From contig JAJEGI010000004.1 of the NCBI GenBank assembly GCA_022819945.1, positions 1-46,968 on the forward strand: 46,968 nt of DNA, given 5' to 3'. The notes beneath the pieces were generated by a model. That model was given only the letters and a program-made list of their open reading frames with translations. It ran no database searches and had not been told where the DNA came from. Shown one piece after another: positions 1 to 9,148 of this stretch. The DNA is from Candidatus Poribacteria bacterium. Lineage in GTDB: Bacteria > Poribacteria > WGA-4E > WGA-3G. How positions within the stretch are numbered: the first letter of the stretch is position 1; every line of letters starts with the position of its first letter. The position numbers and the translations under genes are program-made.

Positions 1-59
1 AGAACCTCCAGCACGAGTTCCGTCTTAAACTCGGAGGTGAATTGCCTGCGTTTGGCCAT
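1..59 (-). CDS. IS3-type transposase OrfA, N-terminal fragment cut by window edge
   Basis: The reverse strand begins with ATG at 57-59 and reads MAKRRQFTSEFKTELVLEV before leaving the window. This lysine/arginine-rich start followed by FTSEFK resembles the first helix of the helix-turn-helix in IS3-family OrfA transposases. An AAGGAG ribosome-binding site lies about 8 bases upstream (67-72 on the plus strand). Only about 19 residues are visible, so the family call rests on this start alone and completeness cannot be judged. Confidence 0.6.
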   Translation of the reverse strand, partial: MAKRRQFTSEFKTELVLEV

Positions 60-250
60 TAGATAACTCCTTTCAGTGAGATTGCATTATAGCACAATCT
101 TGTTTTAGGGAGTGGCCTAAAAAACCGTAGGCAGTACACTCAATATGGTAAAACCTTTTTAGATTCTATCAAGCAAGAGCAAGTATAACTACAAGTCACA
201 AATGACTAATTCCGTTTGATAATACTGATAAAACCAGTAAACTTGATGGC

Positions 251-478
251 ATGGATAAGTCTATAGGACAAGTTCTACGTTATGCTTATGCCTATATAGA
301 GGAACTTATTTGCCAAGGACGAAAACCATCGGATGAAACATTGAAAGAAGAACTTAAAAAATTTCGTCTATTCATCGTCGGTAGAGAACATTTGCAACGT
401 CTTGAGGATATTTGCCAGTTATTGCAAACACATGGTATCAATACCTATCATTTATCAGTAAAGCCAACAAGTAAGTGA
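251..478 (+). CDS. small hypothetical protein, 75 aa
   Basis: A 75-residue open frame starts with ATG and has no clear ribosome-binding site. The product is charged and probably helical, with no signal peptide, membrane segment or motif I recognise. It sits between the IS3 end and a repeat-rich gap, so it may be a real small gene, a cargo gene of the element, or a chance frame. No function is assigned. Confidence 0.3.
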   Translation: MDKSIGQVLRYAYAYIEELICQGRKPSDETLKEELKKFRLFIVGREHLQRLEDICQLLQTHGINTYHLSVKPTSK

Positions 479-853
479 GGGGGATGCATAAATATTTCAC
501 TGTAGGGTTAGGTTTCCCAACCCGTCCGATGAACAGATAACAGCCTTGATAGAGGACGAGGAAACCTCGCCCCTACGTTGGTCGCATATCCAACGCTTGG
601 AATAATGCACACCCCTCAATTAAGTAGGTTGTGTTTACCTTTTGAATCGGCATCCAATCATAGCAACCTGCAAACGCCATTACTAAAGAATACAAAATGG
701 CAGGTGTCAATCGGATACCTGCCATTTGGCTTGACTGGGTTGTAAAATTTTCCTATAGCATAAGTTATTAGTCTGTGCAAAATCCTTCACAATCCGATAA
801 ATCTGTGAAATCCCATAAATCCCAGTTCAGACAACTGATGGCTAACAGCCATA
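479..853. other. intergenic stretch with decayed short repeats
   Basis: No convincing gene was seen. The stretch holds pieces of dispersed palindromes also found elsewhere in the window: a GTAGGGTTAGG...CCCAACC-type fragment near 500-530, and a decayed member of the AGCATAA...TCTGTGC palindrome at 755-778. The hairpin at 695-727 is listed separately. The short frame at 775-966 has no ribosome-binding site and overlaps the end of the DUF58 gene. Confidence 0.6.
695..727 (-). terminator. hairpin, possible terminator of the leftward DUF58 transcript
   Basis: AAATGGCAGGT (695-705) and ACCTGCCATTT (717-727) form a perfect 11-bp inverted repeat with an 11-base loop. Read on the minus strand, the hairpin is followed by a T-rich stretch. 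It lies about 125 bases beyond the stop of the leftward DUF58 gene. The T-run is broken, so it may instead be one of the many palindromic repeats here. Confidence 0.4.
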
Positions 854-1744
854 TTATTTGCGGCGCGAGAGATATTCAGATAGCGCGTAGTCGAACGGTG
901 TGGCGGTATCCATCTGCACATAGTCAATCTGGCTGGCACCGCATCCGCGACGGTAACTCTGGATAAATCCGTTCAGTTTCTCAAGATAGTCGGCTTTCAA
1001 GGTATCGGCTTGTGTTGAAAGCGTCTCTCCGGTCTCCATATCCCGAAAAACGACGGAGCCAGTGTAAGGGAAAGTAAGTTCGGCAGGATCGAGAAGATGA
1101 AAGACGATGACTTCATGTTTCTGGTGCCGAAGATGCTTCAGCGCGGAAACGACCTGCGAGGGTTCATCAAGCAGATCCGAAATTACGATGACTAAACCGC
1201 GTCGCACAATCCGTTTGGCGAGTTCGTGGAAAAGTCCGCTGAGTTCTGTCTCCTGACCCGGCGTTGCGTTTTCCAGCGCGGACATAATCGCGCGTAGATG
1301 TGTCGCAGCACCTCTCGGTGGGATATATTGCGTAATATCCGTATCAAAGAGTGCCAACCCGACAGAATCGCGTTGTTTTAGCATGAGGTAGGTGAGGGTC
1401 GCCGCGAGGTAACAGCCATACTCAAACTTCGTCAACGATTCCTCTGTATGTTTATAATTCATCGACGCGCTCGTATCGAGCAGGATATACGCGCGGAGGT
1501 TCGTCTCCTCTTCAAATTTTTTAACGTAATACCGATCAGATTTCCCGTAGACCTTCCAATCAATATAACGGATTTCATCACCGGGCATATATTGCCGATG
1601 CTCCGCGAATTCGACGCTGAATCCTTGATATGGACTTTTGTGCAGACCCGTGACGAACCCCTCAACAACGAGCCGTGCAACAAGTTCCATCCCGCCAATC
1701 CGAGAAAGTGCAACTGGATCTAAGTATTTATGAGATGTTTGCAT
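854..1744 (-). CDS. DUF58 / von Willebrand-like protein
   Basis: The product has 296 residues. The DUF58 core is at residues 49-80 (HRQYMPGDEIRYIDW and a nearby YVKKFEEE), followed by a MIDAS-like DTSAS motif at 90-94, as expected of the von Willebrand A fold. DUF58 proteins usually act beside MoxR AAA+ ATPases in cell-envelope or metallo-cofactor maturation, but no MoxR gene is visible here. I chose ATG at 1744 because an AAGGAA ribosome-binding site lies just upstream; an in-frame start at 1786 lacks one. The 85-residue gene upstream ends 42 bases before this start, so the two are probably co-transcribed. The family is clear; the biological role is not. Confidence 0.88.
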   Translation of the reverse strand: MQTSHKYLDPVALSRIGGMELVARLVVEGFVTGLHKSPYQGFSVEFAEHRQYMPGDEIRYIDWKVYGKSDRYYVKKFEEETNLRAYILLDTSASMNYKHTEESLTKFEYGCYLAATLTYLMLKQRDSVGLALFDTDITQYIPPRGAATHLRAIMSALENATPGQETELSGLFHELAKRIVRRGLVIVISDLLDEPSQVVSALKHLRHQKHEVIVFHLLDPAELTFPYTGSVVFRDMETGETLSTQADTLKADYLEKLNGFIQSYRRGCGASQIDYVQMDTATPFDYALSEYLSRRK

Positions 1745-1786
1745 GGTGTTCCTTACACGATGTGAAGGCATTTGTATCGTAAACAA

Positions 1787-2044
1787 CTACCGGTTGCATT
1801 CACGATCCTCGTGGACAAGGTCGTCAATAAAATATAAACGCTCGTCTTCGGTCATCGCGTCCCAATCCAACCCGCGTTGGGCGCATAATTCTCGAACCTT
1901 TGATTCGGCATATTTCATCCGCTCCTCGCGTTCTGCTGGTGTTTCCTTTGTCAGTGCCCGAACAACCAAGAATTTTTCTTCTGGCGGCATCTGCTGAACC
2001 AGATCTATGACCTGTTCAGTTGTTAATTCAAGCGTCAAATTCAT
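1787..2044 (-). CDS. small acidic hypothetical protein, 85 aa
   Basis: The ATG start at 2044 is preceded by a GAGAGGTG ribosome-binding site. The product is acidic and mostly helical: it opens with MNLTLELTTEQVIDLVQQM, continues PPEEKFLVV, and ends with a D/E-rich segment around DAMTEDERLYFIDDL. Short proteins of this style are often annotated as antitoxin-like, but no toxin gene is adjacent. The next gene in the same direction is DUF58, 42 bases away, so this is probably the first gene of a two-gene unit. Function unknown. Confidence 0.6.
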   Translation of the reverse strand: MNLTLELTTEQVIDLVQQMPPEEKFLVVRALTKETPAEREERMKYAESKVRELCAQRGLDWDAMTEDERLYFIDDLVHEDRECNR

Positions 2045-2229
2045 TTCGATTCACCTCTCATTTTTTAAGCTTGAATTATAACAAAAATTTGCCAGCATAT
2101 CAACTGAAAAATAAAAAATGCGGGAAAATTGATTTTCAAAACTGCTGGGAAATGGTGCAACGCAGAGACGGTTTTTGCGTTTTATTTTTCGGACGCAAGG
2201 CAATCTAAAGGATTAGGAGGAGAAATATA

Positions 2230-2433
2230 ATGGGAAATCCAGTTATACATTTTGAAATCGGTGGAGAAGATGTCGAAAGACTAACTGATTTTTACAACTC
2301 AGTATTTGAATGGGAGATTACACCCTTAGCAGATCAATTGTATATTGCTGACCCCGTATCAGAGGAAGGGATACAAGGGCATCTATTTCAAGTAACCCAA
2401 TGGAAAATAAATTTGCTTTTTAATATATATTAG
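2230..2433 (+). pseudogene. truncated VOC/glyoxalase-fold gene duplicate
   Basis: The first ~57 residues match the start of the intact VOC gene downstream: both begin MGNPV(I/V)HFEI and continue with an FY(N/S)S(V/L)F(E/D)W block. After GIQGHLFQ the similarity ends and an unrelated AT-rich tail closes the frame at 67 residues. A strong AGGAGGAG site still precedes the ATG. The second half of the VOC domain is missing, so it is probably a decayed tandem duplicate, although a short peptide could still be made. Confidence 0.75.
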
Positions 2434-2486
2434 TGTATAATTACTTAATATAAAATAATTTTGTGTAAAGAAAGGAATTAATCCTA

Positions 2487-2852
2487 ATGGGAAATCCAGT
2501 TGTACATTTTGAAATAGCCGGAAAGGATCCGGAATCATTGAGCGAATTTTATAGTTCGCTGTTTGATTGGGACGCAGCCGGCCAAATTCCAGGTGGTGTT
2601 TACGGATTGGAACCGGCAGCCGAAAACGAGGTATGTGGACACATACTTCCGACAACCGACGACATGCCTGTCTCTAACTATGTCTCAATTTATGTTCAGG
2701 TTGACGACCTTCAGGCATCGCTTGAGAAGGCTGAAAGTCTCGGTGGCAAAATCTGCGTACCTCCTAAAGTTATTCCAGGAGGTAATGGAGCTTTTGCTAT
2801 GTTCCTTGACCCAAGCGGAAACTGTATCGGTTTGTATAAACCGGAGGCGTAA
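2487..2852 (+). CDS. VOC family (glyoxalase/bleomycin-resistance fold) protein
   Basis: A single-domain VOC protein of 121 residues, a normal length. It shows the first beta-alpha module starting HFEIAGKDPESLSEFYS, then a second half with YVQVDDLQASLEKAESLGG and the closing FLDPSGNCIGLYKP block typical of the family. VOC proteins are metal-dependent lyases, isomerases, dioxygenases or ligand-binding proteins, and the sequence does not say which. An AAAGGA ribosome-binding site precedes the ATG. A truncated copy lies just upstream and a strong terminator follows. Confidence 0.85.
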   Translation: MGNPVVHFEIAGKDPESLSEFYSSLFDWDAAGQIPGGVYGLEPAAENEVCGHILPTTDDMPVSNYVSIYVQVDDLQASLEKAESLGGKICVPPKVIPGGNGAFAMFLDPSGNCIGLYKPEA

Positions 2853-2916
2853 CTATCAGATCGCTCTGCGTTTGCACCAATCTGAATCGCAGCTTTAACG
2901 CAAGGACTAACGGAAA

Positions 2917-2954
2917 CAGGACGGTAAATTGAATTTCACCGTCCTGTTTTTTTT
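2917..2954 (+). terminator. rho-independent terminator after the VOC gene
   Basis: CAGGACGGT (2917-2925) pairs perfectly with ACCGTCCTG (2938-2946) and is followed by eight T residues (2947-2954). It ends 18 bases before the stop of the convergent metH gene. The T-run exists only on the plus strand, so it mainly serves the VOC transcript. Confidence 0.85.
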
Positions 2955-2971
2955 GGGTTGTAGAGACAATC

Positions 2972-5900
2972 TTAGGTAAGCAACGGTTTCAACCAACGTC
3001 TCGCCGTTTCTATATCCATTCCAGTACGTTCCGCATAATCCGCAACCTGATCCTCTCCGATTCTACCGATGCTGAAATACCGTGCCTCTGGATGCGAATA
3101 ATACCAACCACTCACAGATGCCGCCGGGAACATCGCCAGACTTTCCGTGAGAGAGATGCCTGTATTTTCTGTTGCATTCAGCAAATCAAACAACGTCCGT
3201 TTCTGGTTATGGTCGGGACACGCCGGATAACCGGGGGCCGGACGAATCCCGCAATATTTTTCGGCAATCAAGGCATCATTATCCAACGTCTCGTCAACAG
3301 CATACCCCCAAAGTTTTGTCCGGACATGCTGATGCATCCGCTCCGCGAAAGCCTCTGCGAGTCGGTCAGCCAACGCCTTCGCCATAATGCTGTTATAATC
3401 GTCCTGATGCTGCTCAAATTCGGCGCAGAGCTCAGAGACTCCGATGCCTGTTGTCACCGCAAATGCCCCGATATAGTCTGACAGTGTTGTCGCCTTCGGT
3501 GCAATGAAATCGCCGAGGCTGAGGTTCGGTCTCGTGAACGGCTGTTCCGTCTGTTGGCGCAGGTGGTATAGGGTGGCAATCACTTCCGCCCGCGTTTCAT
3601 CCGCATAGATTTCGGTCGCTTCACCGACGCCGTTTGCCGGGAAAAGCCCGACGACAGCCCGTGCCTGAACCCTTTCCTCTTCGATAATGATACGGAGAAG
3701 TGCTTCGGCATCTTTTAGGAGTTTACGCGCTTCCTCACCGACTTCTGGATGCTCTAATATATTCGGGTATTTACCGCGGAGTCCCCATGTCGTAAAGAAT
3801 GGACTCCAGTCAATATAATCAACGAGTTTCTCCAGATCGTAGCCATCAAAGACTTTAATGCCTATCATGTCGGGTACAGGCGGTTGATAACGCTGCCAGT
3901 CTGGGGTGAATTTCCGCGCTTGTGCGACAGTGAAGGGTAACAGGTTCGCCTGTTTCCGATTTTTCGCGCGACGTTCGCGGATCTCTGCGTATTCTTCACG
4001 GGTCTGTTCGGTAAACCCCTGTTGTCTTTCACTGCTCATCAAATCGCTGACAACACCGACACTCCGGGACGCATCTTTGACATGAATCGTTGAACCGCTA
4101 TAAGCAGGTTCAATTTGGACAGCGGTATGTATTTTGGAGGTGGTCGCCCCACCGATGAGAAGGGGGATACGGAAATCTTCGCGTTCCATTTCCTCAGCGA
4201 CATGGACCATCTCATCTAACGATGGCGTGATGAGTCCGCTTAATCCGATAATGTCGGCATTCTCTTTGCGTGCCGCCTCCAGAATCTCTTCCGCCGATAC
4301 CATCACACCAAGGTCGATGACTTCGTAGTTATTACACCCAAGCACAACACCGACGATATTTTTCCCGATGTCGTGTACGTCACCTTTCACCGTCGCCATA
4401 ACGATCTTGCCTCTCGATTGGATGGCACCCTCTGCCTGTTCCTTCTCGATGAACGGCACGAGATGCGCAACGGCTTTTTTCATAACCCGCGCGCTTTTAA
4501 CCACTTGCGGCAGGAACATTTTACCGTCACCGAAAAGTTCACCGACGCGGTTCATACCGTCCATCAACGGACCCTCGATCACCTGTATAGGACGTTCATA
4601 GTTAAGGCGCGCTTCTTCCGTATCCGCTTCAATGTACTCGATGATGCCCTCAACGAGTGCGTGGCTGAGTCGTTCTTCAACCGGTAACTTCCGCCATTTC
4701 CGACTGACCCGTTTCTTCTTTCCTTTGCCTTGCAGCGTACCAGCCAGATTGACGAGCCGATCCGTAGCATCCTCCCTGCGGTTGAATAGCACATCCTCCA
4801 CTGTTTCAAGAAGCGTCTTTGGCAGATCATCATAAACCGCGAGTTGCCCAGCGTTGACAATCCCCATGTCCATACCGGCATTGATGGCATGGTAGAGGAA
4901 CGCCGCGTGCATCGCCTCGCGCACCGTGTCGTTACCACGGAACGCAAAGGAGATATTGCTAACGCCGCCACTCACCAAAGCGTGTGGACAGGCGGCTTTA
5001 ATCTCCTCACACGCCTCAATAAACGCCTTCGCGTATTCGTTATGTGCTTCGATGCCGGTGGCAACAGCGAATATGTTCGGATCGAAAATGATGTCCTCCG
5101 GTGGAAACCCAACCTGTTCCGTCAGGAGTCGGTACGCGCGACAACAGATCTCCACCTTCCGCTCATAAGTATCGGCTTGTCCGGCTTCATCGAACGCCAT
5201 GACAATAACAGCGGCACCGTATTGACGGATCAAGCGCGCCTTTGCTAAGAAATCTTCCTCACCCTCTTTCAAACTAATGGAGTTAACGACACCTTTCCCT
5301 TGAATGCATTCCAAGCCTGCTTCTATGACCTCCCACCGACTCGAATCCAGCATGATGGGGACCCGGCTGATGTCCGGTTCAGCAGCAATCAGATTGAGGA
5401 ATTTAACGATTGCGGTTTTAGCATTTAACATGCCTGCGTCCATGTTGATGTCAATCAGTTGCGCACCGTTTTCTACTTGGTCCCTGGCGATCTCTAAAGC
5501 GGTCTCATACTCCTCATTTTTGATGAGCGTTGCAAATCGGCGCGAACCTGTTACGTTTGTCCGTTCACCAACGTTAACAAAGAGAGAATCAGGTGTAATG
5601 TTAAACGCTTCTAAGCCACTGAGACGACAAGCACGCGGTTGCGGCGTGGGCTGGCGTGGCGGGTATTCAGCAGCGACTTTGGCAATCGTTTCGATATGTT
5701 CAGGTTGACTCCCACAACATCCACCGACGATATTGACGAAACCGTTTTGCGCGAACTCGTGCATCCAATCCGCCATCTCCGAAGGCGTCTGTGTATACTG
5801 ACCGAGTTCGTTAGGGAGCCCAGCATTCGGATAACAGATAACTGGAACATCTGCCATTTTTGCGATCTCAGAAAGGTAAGGACGGATCTGTTGCGCGCCG

Positions 5901-6646
5901 AAACCACAGTTCAACCCGACAGCGAGCAGATTTGCGTGCCGAACGGAGTTCCAGAACGCTTCAACCGTCTGACCTGAGAGGTTACGTCCGCCACCGCCAC
6001 TCCTGTCGGAGGAAACGATAAGCGGAATATCAATGTCTCGTGCTTCGGCAACGGTTTGGATGGCGAAAAGCGCTGCTTTACAATTAAGTGTGTCCATGAC
6101 GGTTTCAACAAGGAGAAAATCAACGCCGCCATCAATTAAACCTTCTGCTTGTGTTGTGTAAGCAGAAACGAGTTGTGAGAAGGTGACATTCCGATAGCCT
6201 GGATCGTTTACGTTTGGAGAGATGCAGCAGCTGCGATTCGTAGGACCCATGCTGCCAGCAACGAAACGCGGTTTGCTCGGTGATGTCCACTTATCTGCTA
6301 CCTCACGAGCGATTTGCGCAGCCCCATAGTTTACCTGATACGCTATATCTTGGAGCTGGTAATCCGCCATTGAGACAGACGTACTCGTAAAGGTATTTGT
6401 TTCGATGATGTCCGCACCCGCACTGCAATAATTTGCGTGTATCTCTCGGACAATGTGCGGTTGTGTTATGGAGAGCAGATCGTTGTAGCCTTTGAGTTCG
6501 CACGGATGATCTGCAAACCGGTCACCACGAAAATCTGCCTCCGTGAGCCGATAAGTTTGCAACAGCGACCCCATTGCACCATCAAGGACCAGAATCCGTT
6601 TCTCCAGTTCATTTTTAAGATATGTTATACGTTCAGCATCTGTCAT
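2972..6646 (-). CDS. metH: cobalamin-dependent methionine synthase
   Basis: This 1224-residue protein is close to the full four-module MetH length (E. coli about 1227). It transfers a methyl group from methyltetrahydrofolate to homocysteine through bound cobalamin. Visible modules in order: homocysteine domain (about 1-330) with zinc-ligand regions GLNCGFGA and [10 protein letters not shown]; pterin domain (about 345-610, containing [14 protein letters not shown]); cobalamin cap and Rossmann module with the DVHDIGKN cobalamin-His motif; and a C-terminal AdoMet reactivation domain with [12 protein letters not shown]. One oddity is the homocysteine-domain segment [14 protein letters not shown], where the family usually has a GTITD-S-GRxLSG pattern. 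No B12 or SAM riboswitch was recognised in the leader. Confidence 0.97.
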   Translation of the reverse strand: MTDAERITYLKNELEKRILVLDGAMGSLLQTYRLTEADFRGDRFADHPCELKGYNDLLSITQPHIVREIHANYCSAGADIIETNTFTSTSVSMADYQLQDIAYQVNYGAAQIAREVADKWTSPSKPRFVAGSMGPTNRSCCISPNVNDPGYRNVTFSQLVSAYTTQAEGLIDGGVDFLLVETVMDTLNCKAALFAIQTVAEARDIDIPLIVSSDRSGGGGRNLSGQTVEAFWNSVRHANLLAVGLNCGFGAQQIRPYLSEIAKMADVPVICYPNAGLPNELGQYTQTPSEMADWMHEFAQNGFVNIVGGCCGSQPEHIETIAKVAAEYPPRQPTPQPRACRLSGLEAFNITPDSLFVNVGERTNVTGSRRFATLIKNEEYETALEIARDQVENGAQLIDINMDAGMLNAKTAIVKFLNLIAAEPDISRVPIMLDSSRWEVIEAGLECIQGKGVVNSISLKEGEEDFLAKARLIRQYGAAVIVMAFDEAGQADTYERKVEICCRAYRLLTEQVGFPPEDIIFDPNIFAVATGIEAHNEYAKAFIEACEEIKAACPHALVSGGVSNISFAFRGNDTVREAMHAAFLYHAINAGMDMGIVNAGQLAVYDDLPKTLLETVEDVLFNRREDATDRLVNLAGTLQGKGKKKRVSRKWRKLPVEERLSHALVEGIIEYIEADTEEARLNYERPIQVIEGPLMDGMNRVGELFGDGKMFLPQVVKSARVMKKAVAHLVPFIEKEQAEGAIQSRGKIVMATVKGDVHDIGKNIVGVVLGCNNYEVIDLGVMVSAEEILEAARKENADIIGLSGLITPSLDEMVHVAEEMEREDFRIPLLIGGATTSKIHTAVQIEPAYSGSTIHVKDASRSVGVVSDLMSSERQQGFTEQTREEYAEIRERRAKNRKQANLLPFTVAQARKFTPDWQRYQPPVPDMIGIKVFDGYDLEKLVDYIDWSPFFTTWGLRGKYPNILEHPEVGEEARKLLKDAEALLRIIIEEERVQARAVVGLFPANGVGEATEIYADETRAEVIATLYHLRQQTEQPFTRPNLSLGDFIAPKATTLSDYIGAFAVTTGIGVSELCAEFEQHQDDYNSIMAKALADRLAEAFAERMHQHVRTKLWGYAVDETLDNDALIAEKYCGIRPAPGYPACPDHNQKRTLFDLLNATENTGISLTESLAMFPAASVSGWYYSHPEARYFSIGRIGEDQVADYAERTGMDIETARRWLKPLLT

Positions 6647-6929
6647 ATTTTTAATTTTACCTTGCGGAGGAACAACATGTGTTTCAATTATAAAGTGTGT
6701 TCCACCAATCCCTTCTCCATTAACATTACGAACTACGGGTTTTGAGGCGATTTTAAGAGAAATACTTTGTTAGACGAAAACATCTTAACAGCCAACTGCC
6801 ATTTATGCTATCACAGCGCGACATGCGGCCGTCTTGTGCATACATCACGTGTTATAATATACCACACAAAAAGTCGGTTTGTCCATTTAAAGTCTATGAA
6901 CGGAGAACCCACAGAGTGTGCCTACTACT
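6647..6929. other. divergent intergenic region between metH and a small gene
   Basis: This region separates leftward metH from a rightward small gene. It contains a TATAAT box on the plus strand (6853-6858) without a good -35 element at normal spacing. Its right edge (about 6908-6929) is related, in reverse orientation, to a repeat seen at 34136-34158 (GTAGTAAGCACACTCC...). No riboswitch fold could be recognised by eye. Confidence 0.4.
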
Positions 6930-7322
6930 ATGAAATTATCTATGCAAAGCCAAAACGAAGCACTTCAACGTTCCGCACATTCCCATAAGTATGCTATTCA
7001 TTTTGACATACTCCCAGAGATTTCCTATCTCAATCAAGTGTTGGTGCTCTTAATCGCGGATTTTTTGCCGACTTTCCACGGTTTCCCGCAAGATGTCGAG
7101 ATTTCTGAGAAGTCCGTGGACGAAGGGCTCGATTTCTGTCGGGTCATTTTCTGCGTATCTGCCGAGTCCCCGGATGCGATCAAAACCTTTGCTAACTGGT
7201 TTCAGGCGATATTCCGGGAACCACCTATTGCCGAAGTTTTAGAACGTCTCGTTGCATACGCTTTGGACGAGCCCAACGATGCTGAGGTTATCCTAACGGA
7301 CTGGACGCGGTTGGCTAATTAG
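6930..7322 (+). CDS. hypothetical protein, about 130 aa
   Basis: An open frame of 130 residues from ATG 6930; a GTG at 6918 would add four. It looks like a folded soluble protein with alternating hydrophobic segments (YAIHFDILPEISYLNQVLVL; FCRVIFCVSAES; TFANWFQAIF) and an acidic C-terminus. There is no signal peptide, membrane helix or known motif. The start is uncertain because no good ribosome-binding site is present and the GTG lies in a dispersed repeat. It is monocistronic between divergent metH and a repeat-rich gap. No function assigned. Confidence 0.55.
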   Translation: MKLSMQSQNEALQRSAHSHKYAIHFDILPEISYLNQVLVLLIADFLPTFHGFPQDVEISEKSVDEGLDFCRVIFCVSAESPDAIKTFANWFQAIFREPPIAEVLERLVAYALDEPNDAEVILTDWTRLAN

Positions 7323-7645
7323 TTATCAGTGCGGTTTTTCTGCAAAAAACCTTTCGGTTTTCAGTGGTTATAAGTTATAAGTGGTAAGTCAAGAAAAGTG
7401 GTAAGTTATAGTAAAATCCGAAAATAAATTGACACTCAATGGTATTGACTCCACACTTCCGATCGTAGGGGCTGGGTTGCCCAGCCCCTACGGTCAACCG
7501 CGTGTCCAAATAATTATGGGCTTTACTATAAGACCGGTGTGAACATATCCACGGGGAAATCCCCAAGCAAAAACACCCCTCTTTCTTATAACTTATAACC
7601 TATAACTTATAACTATTCCTCTGACAACTGACAACTAAAAAAGCG
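7323..7645. other. repeat-rich gap upstream of the LolA-like gene
   Basis: No gene was seen. From left to right it holds AT-rich tracts made of GTTATAAGT-type units, a MITE-like element (7406-7531, listed separately), then further tandem TTATAACTTATAACC and CTGACAACTGACAAC units (about 7585-7637) running up to the promoter of the next gene. Confidence 0.7.
7406..7531. repeat. MITE-like element with about 30-bp imperfect terminal inverted repeats
   Basis: The ends read TTATAGTAAA (7406-7415) and TTTACTATAA (7522-7531), and similarity between the arms continues to about 30 bases each, ending in GACAC / GTGTC. Inside is a perfect 13-bp palindrome, CGTAGGGGCTGGG (7464-7476) with CCCAGCCCCTACG (7480-7492). 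Single ends of the same family (CTTTACTATAA) occur near 10925-10940, 37372-37383 and 37981-37992. It has no coding capacity. Confidence 0.7.
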
Positions 7646-7674
7646 TTGACATCGAAAAACAAAATAGGTATAAT
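7646..7674 (+). promoter_or_regulatory. consensus housekeeping promoter of the LolA-like gene
   Basis: A perfect TTGACA (7646-7651) is followed after 17 bases by a perfect TATAAT (7669-7674), the ideal sigma-70 type arrangement. Predicted transcription starts near 7681, giving a leader of about 46 bases before the chosen start codon. Confidence 0.9.
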
Positions 7675-7727
7675 ATTAGATGAAAATCAGTTTTCCAAAA
7701 CACGATTTGGAAAAATAGGAGATGGCA

Positions 7728-8477
7728 ATGATCCAACGAATTTATTGGAGGCGTGTGTTGAGGAAATCTGTGAGATTCCTAAATTTTCCATTAGCGGTGA
7801 TGCTGTTTTCCTTGCTGTGTATTAACAGCGCATATTCGCAAACTGTTGATGAAATTTTTCAGAATTTCAAAAAAGCTTATGAGAAATCTGATAATTTCAG
7901 AGCGAATTTTGAGGAGACGACGCTGCTCTCTGATAGGAAAAGTGTCGCTCGCGGGCGGTTTATATTCGGTAAACCGAATCTGCTCCGTAAGGAGTACGTT
8001 GACCGGAAAGATGATTCAAAAGTCGTTCAAATTACCGTTTTAGATGGCGAATACGCTTGGACGTATACACCGATACTCAACCAAGTCAATAAGATGAGGT
8101 GGAACAACCCGGAACGCAGGGAGCTACTACCCGGTATCGGTGCATCACTTGAGGATGTCCAAATAAATTATGATATGGTACTTGTCCCTGACGAATTTGC
8201 GAACCCGAAAGGTGTACATCGCATTGAGTTGACCCCTAAAAAAGCCCCTAATGCGCAATCGGTGAATGCGAACGTGAAGGAGAAACTTCTCATCTGGGTG
8301 AAATCCGATGAATGGCTGCCTGTGCAATTTGGCTACGAATCCGAGGCCGAAGACGGCACCCGTCAGAGCGTGATCGTTGCGCTCACAGAGATCCAACGAG
8401 ATACAGAACTCGCACCGGACCTTTTCAAGTTTGTGGTGCCTAAAGATGCCGAGGTCATCAATCTTTCCGAAAATTAG
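7728..8477 (+). CDS. LolA-like outer-membrane lipoprotein carrier
   Basis: The product has 249 residues. A basic N-terminus and hydrophobic segment (LNFPLAVMLFSLLCINSAYS) form a signal peptide, probably cut before QTVDEIF. The mature part follows the LolA pattern: an early helix (FQNFKKAYEKSDNFRANFEE), then GRFIFGKPNLLRKEY, the conserved strand pair where LolA binds lipids. The family ferries lipoproteins through the periplasm from LolCDE to the outer membrane, supporting a two-membrane cell. ATG at 7728 is preferred over 7722 because AGGAG at 7717-7721 sits 6 bases before it. The stop is 50 bases ahead of pgsA. Divergent LolA-fold proteins with other roles exist, so no gene symbol is given. 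Confidence 0.8.
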   Translation: MIQRIYWRRVLRKSVRFLNFPLAVMLFSLLCINSAYSQTVDEIFQNFKKAYEKSDNFRANFEETTLLSDRKSVARGRFIFGKPNLLRKEYVDRKDDSKVVQITVLDGEYAWTYTPILNQVNKMRWNNPERRELLPGIGASLEDVQINYDMVLVPDEFANPKGVHRIELTPKKAPNAQSVNANVKEKLLIWVKSDEWLPVQFGYESEAEDGTRQSVIVALTEIQRDTELAPDLFKFVVPKDAEVINLSEN

Positions 8478-8527
8478 AGATTAGCTCTGATGACGCGCTA
8501 ATTCCTGATATATCGGCACTATACATT

Positions 8528-9148
8528 ATGGATTTCGGTACCCTTTTTCGGTTGGCAAATCTCCTAACGCTTTTTCGGTTATTCCTGATCCCACCTTTCA
8601 TATTCTGTTTTCAAGCAGATATGATGGTGCCTGCCCTCGCTATTTTTGCCCTCGCTGCACTGACAGATAATCTTGATGGGCGCATCGCACGGAGACAGGG
8701 TGTGACCGGCTTCGGGAAATTCATGGATCCGCTGGCAGACAAATTGTTGATAGGTGCCGCCTTAATATGCTTAGCCCTTTTTAAGCATGTTGATGGCGGA
8801 CTGATTCCGATATGGATGATCTTAATCATCATCGGTCGTGAAGTCCTCGTTACCTTCTTGCGGGTTATCTTCATTACAAAGTATGGGCAGGTCGTTTCCG
8901 CAAGTCAGTGGGGAAAATACAAGATGACTTCGCAACTCGTTGTTGTCATTATTGGCTTAGTTTTACTTGCGTTCCAGAACGAACAGACCTCTGCATTCAT
9001 TGAGCAGCGCCGCGGTCCCATCTATTTTTTGATGTATCTACCCTTAGTGCTCACAGTCGGGTCAGGTGTGGAATTCCTCGTCCATAACCGTAAAGCGTTA
9101 TCCGCACTCATTCTTTCAAGTCGTTACGATCCAGAAGCAGGTGCATGA
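8528..9148 (+). CDS. pgsA: CDP-diacylglycerol--glycerol-3-phosphate 3-phosphatidyltransferase
   Basis: A 206-residue integral membrane enzyme of the CDP-alcohol phosphatidyltransferase family. The signature D-G-x2-A-R-x8-G-x3-D-x3-D is seen as DGRIARRQGVTGFGKFMDPL followed by ADK, and several hydrophobic helices surround it. It makes phosphatidylglycerophosphate, the committed step to phosphatidylglycerol. No ribosome-binding site is evident at the ATG. The gene overlaps thpR by four bases (ATGA), so translation is probably coupled; pgsA, thpR and recA neighbouring each other is common in bacteria. Confidence 0.92.
   Translation: MDFGTLFRLANLLTLFRLFLIPPFIFCFQADMMVPALAIFALAALTDNLDGRIARRQGVTGFGKFMDPLADKLLIGAALICLALFKHVDGGLIPIWMILIIIGREVLVTFLRVIFITKYGQVVSASQWGKYKMTSQLVVVIIGLVLLAFQNEQTSAFIEQRRGPIYFLMYLPLVLTVGSGVEFLVHNRKALSALILSSRYDPEAGA

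Noticed and set aside
775..966. 63-residue plus-strand frame near the DUF58 gene
   Set aside because: It overlaps the 3' end of the well-supported DUF58 gene antisense and lies partly in repeat debris.
6647..6929. Cobalamin or SAM riboswitch in front of metH
   Set aside because: No B12-box or SAM-box core motifs could be recognised on the minus strand by eye; a covariance-model search would be needed to reopen this.
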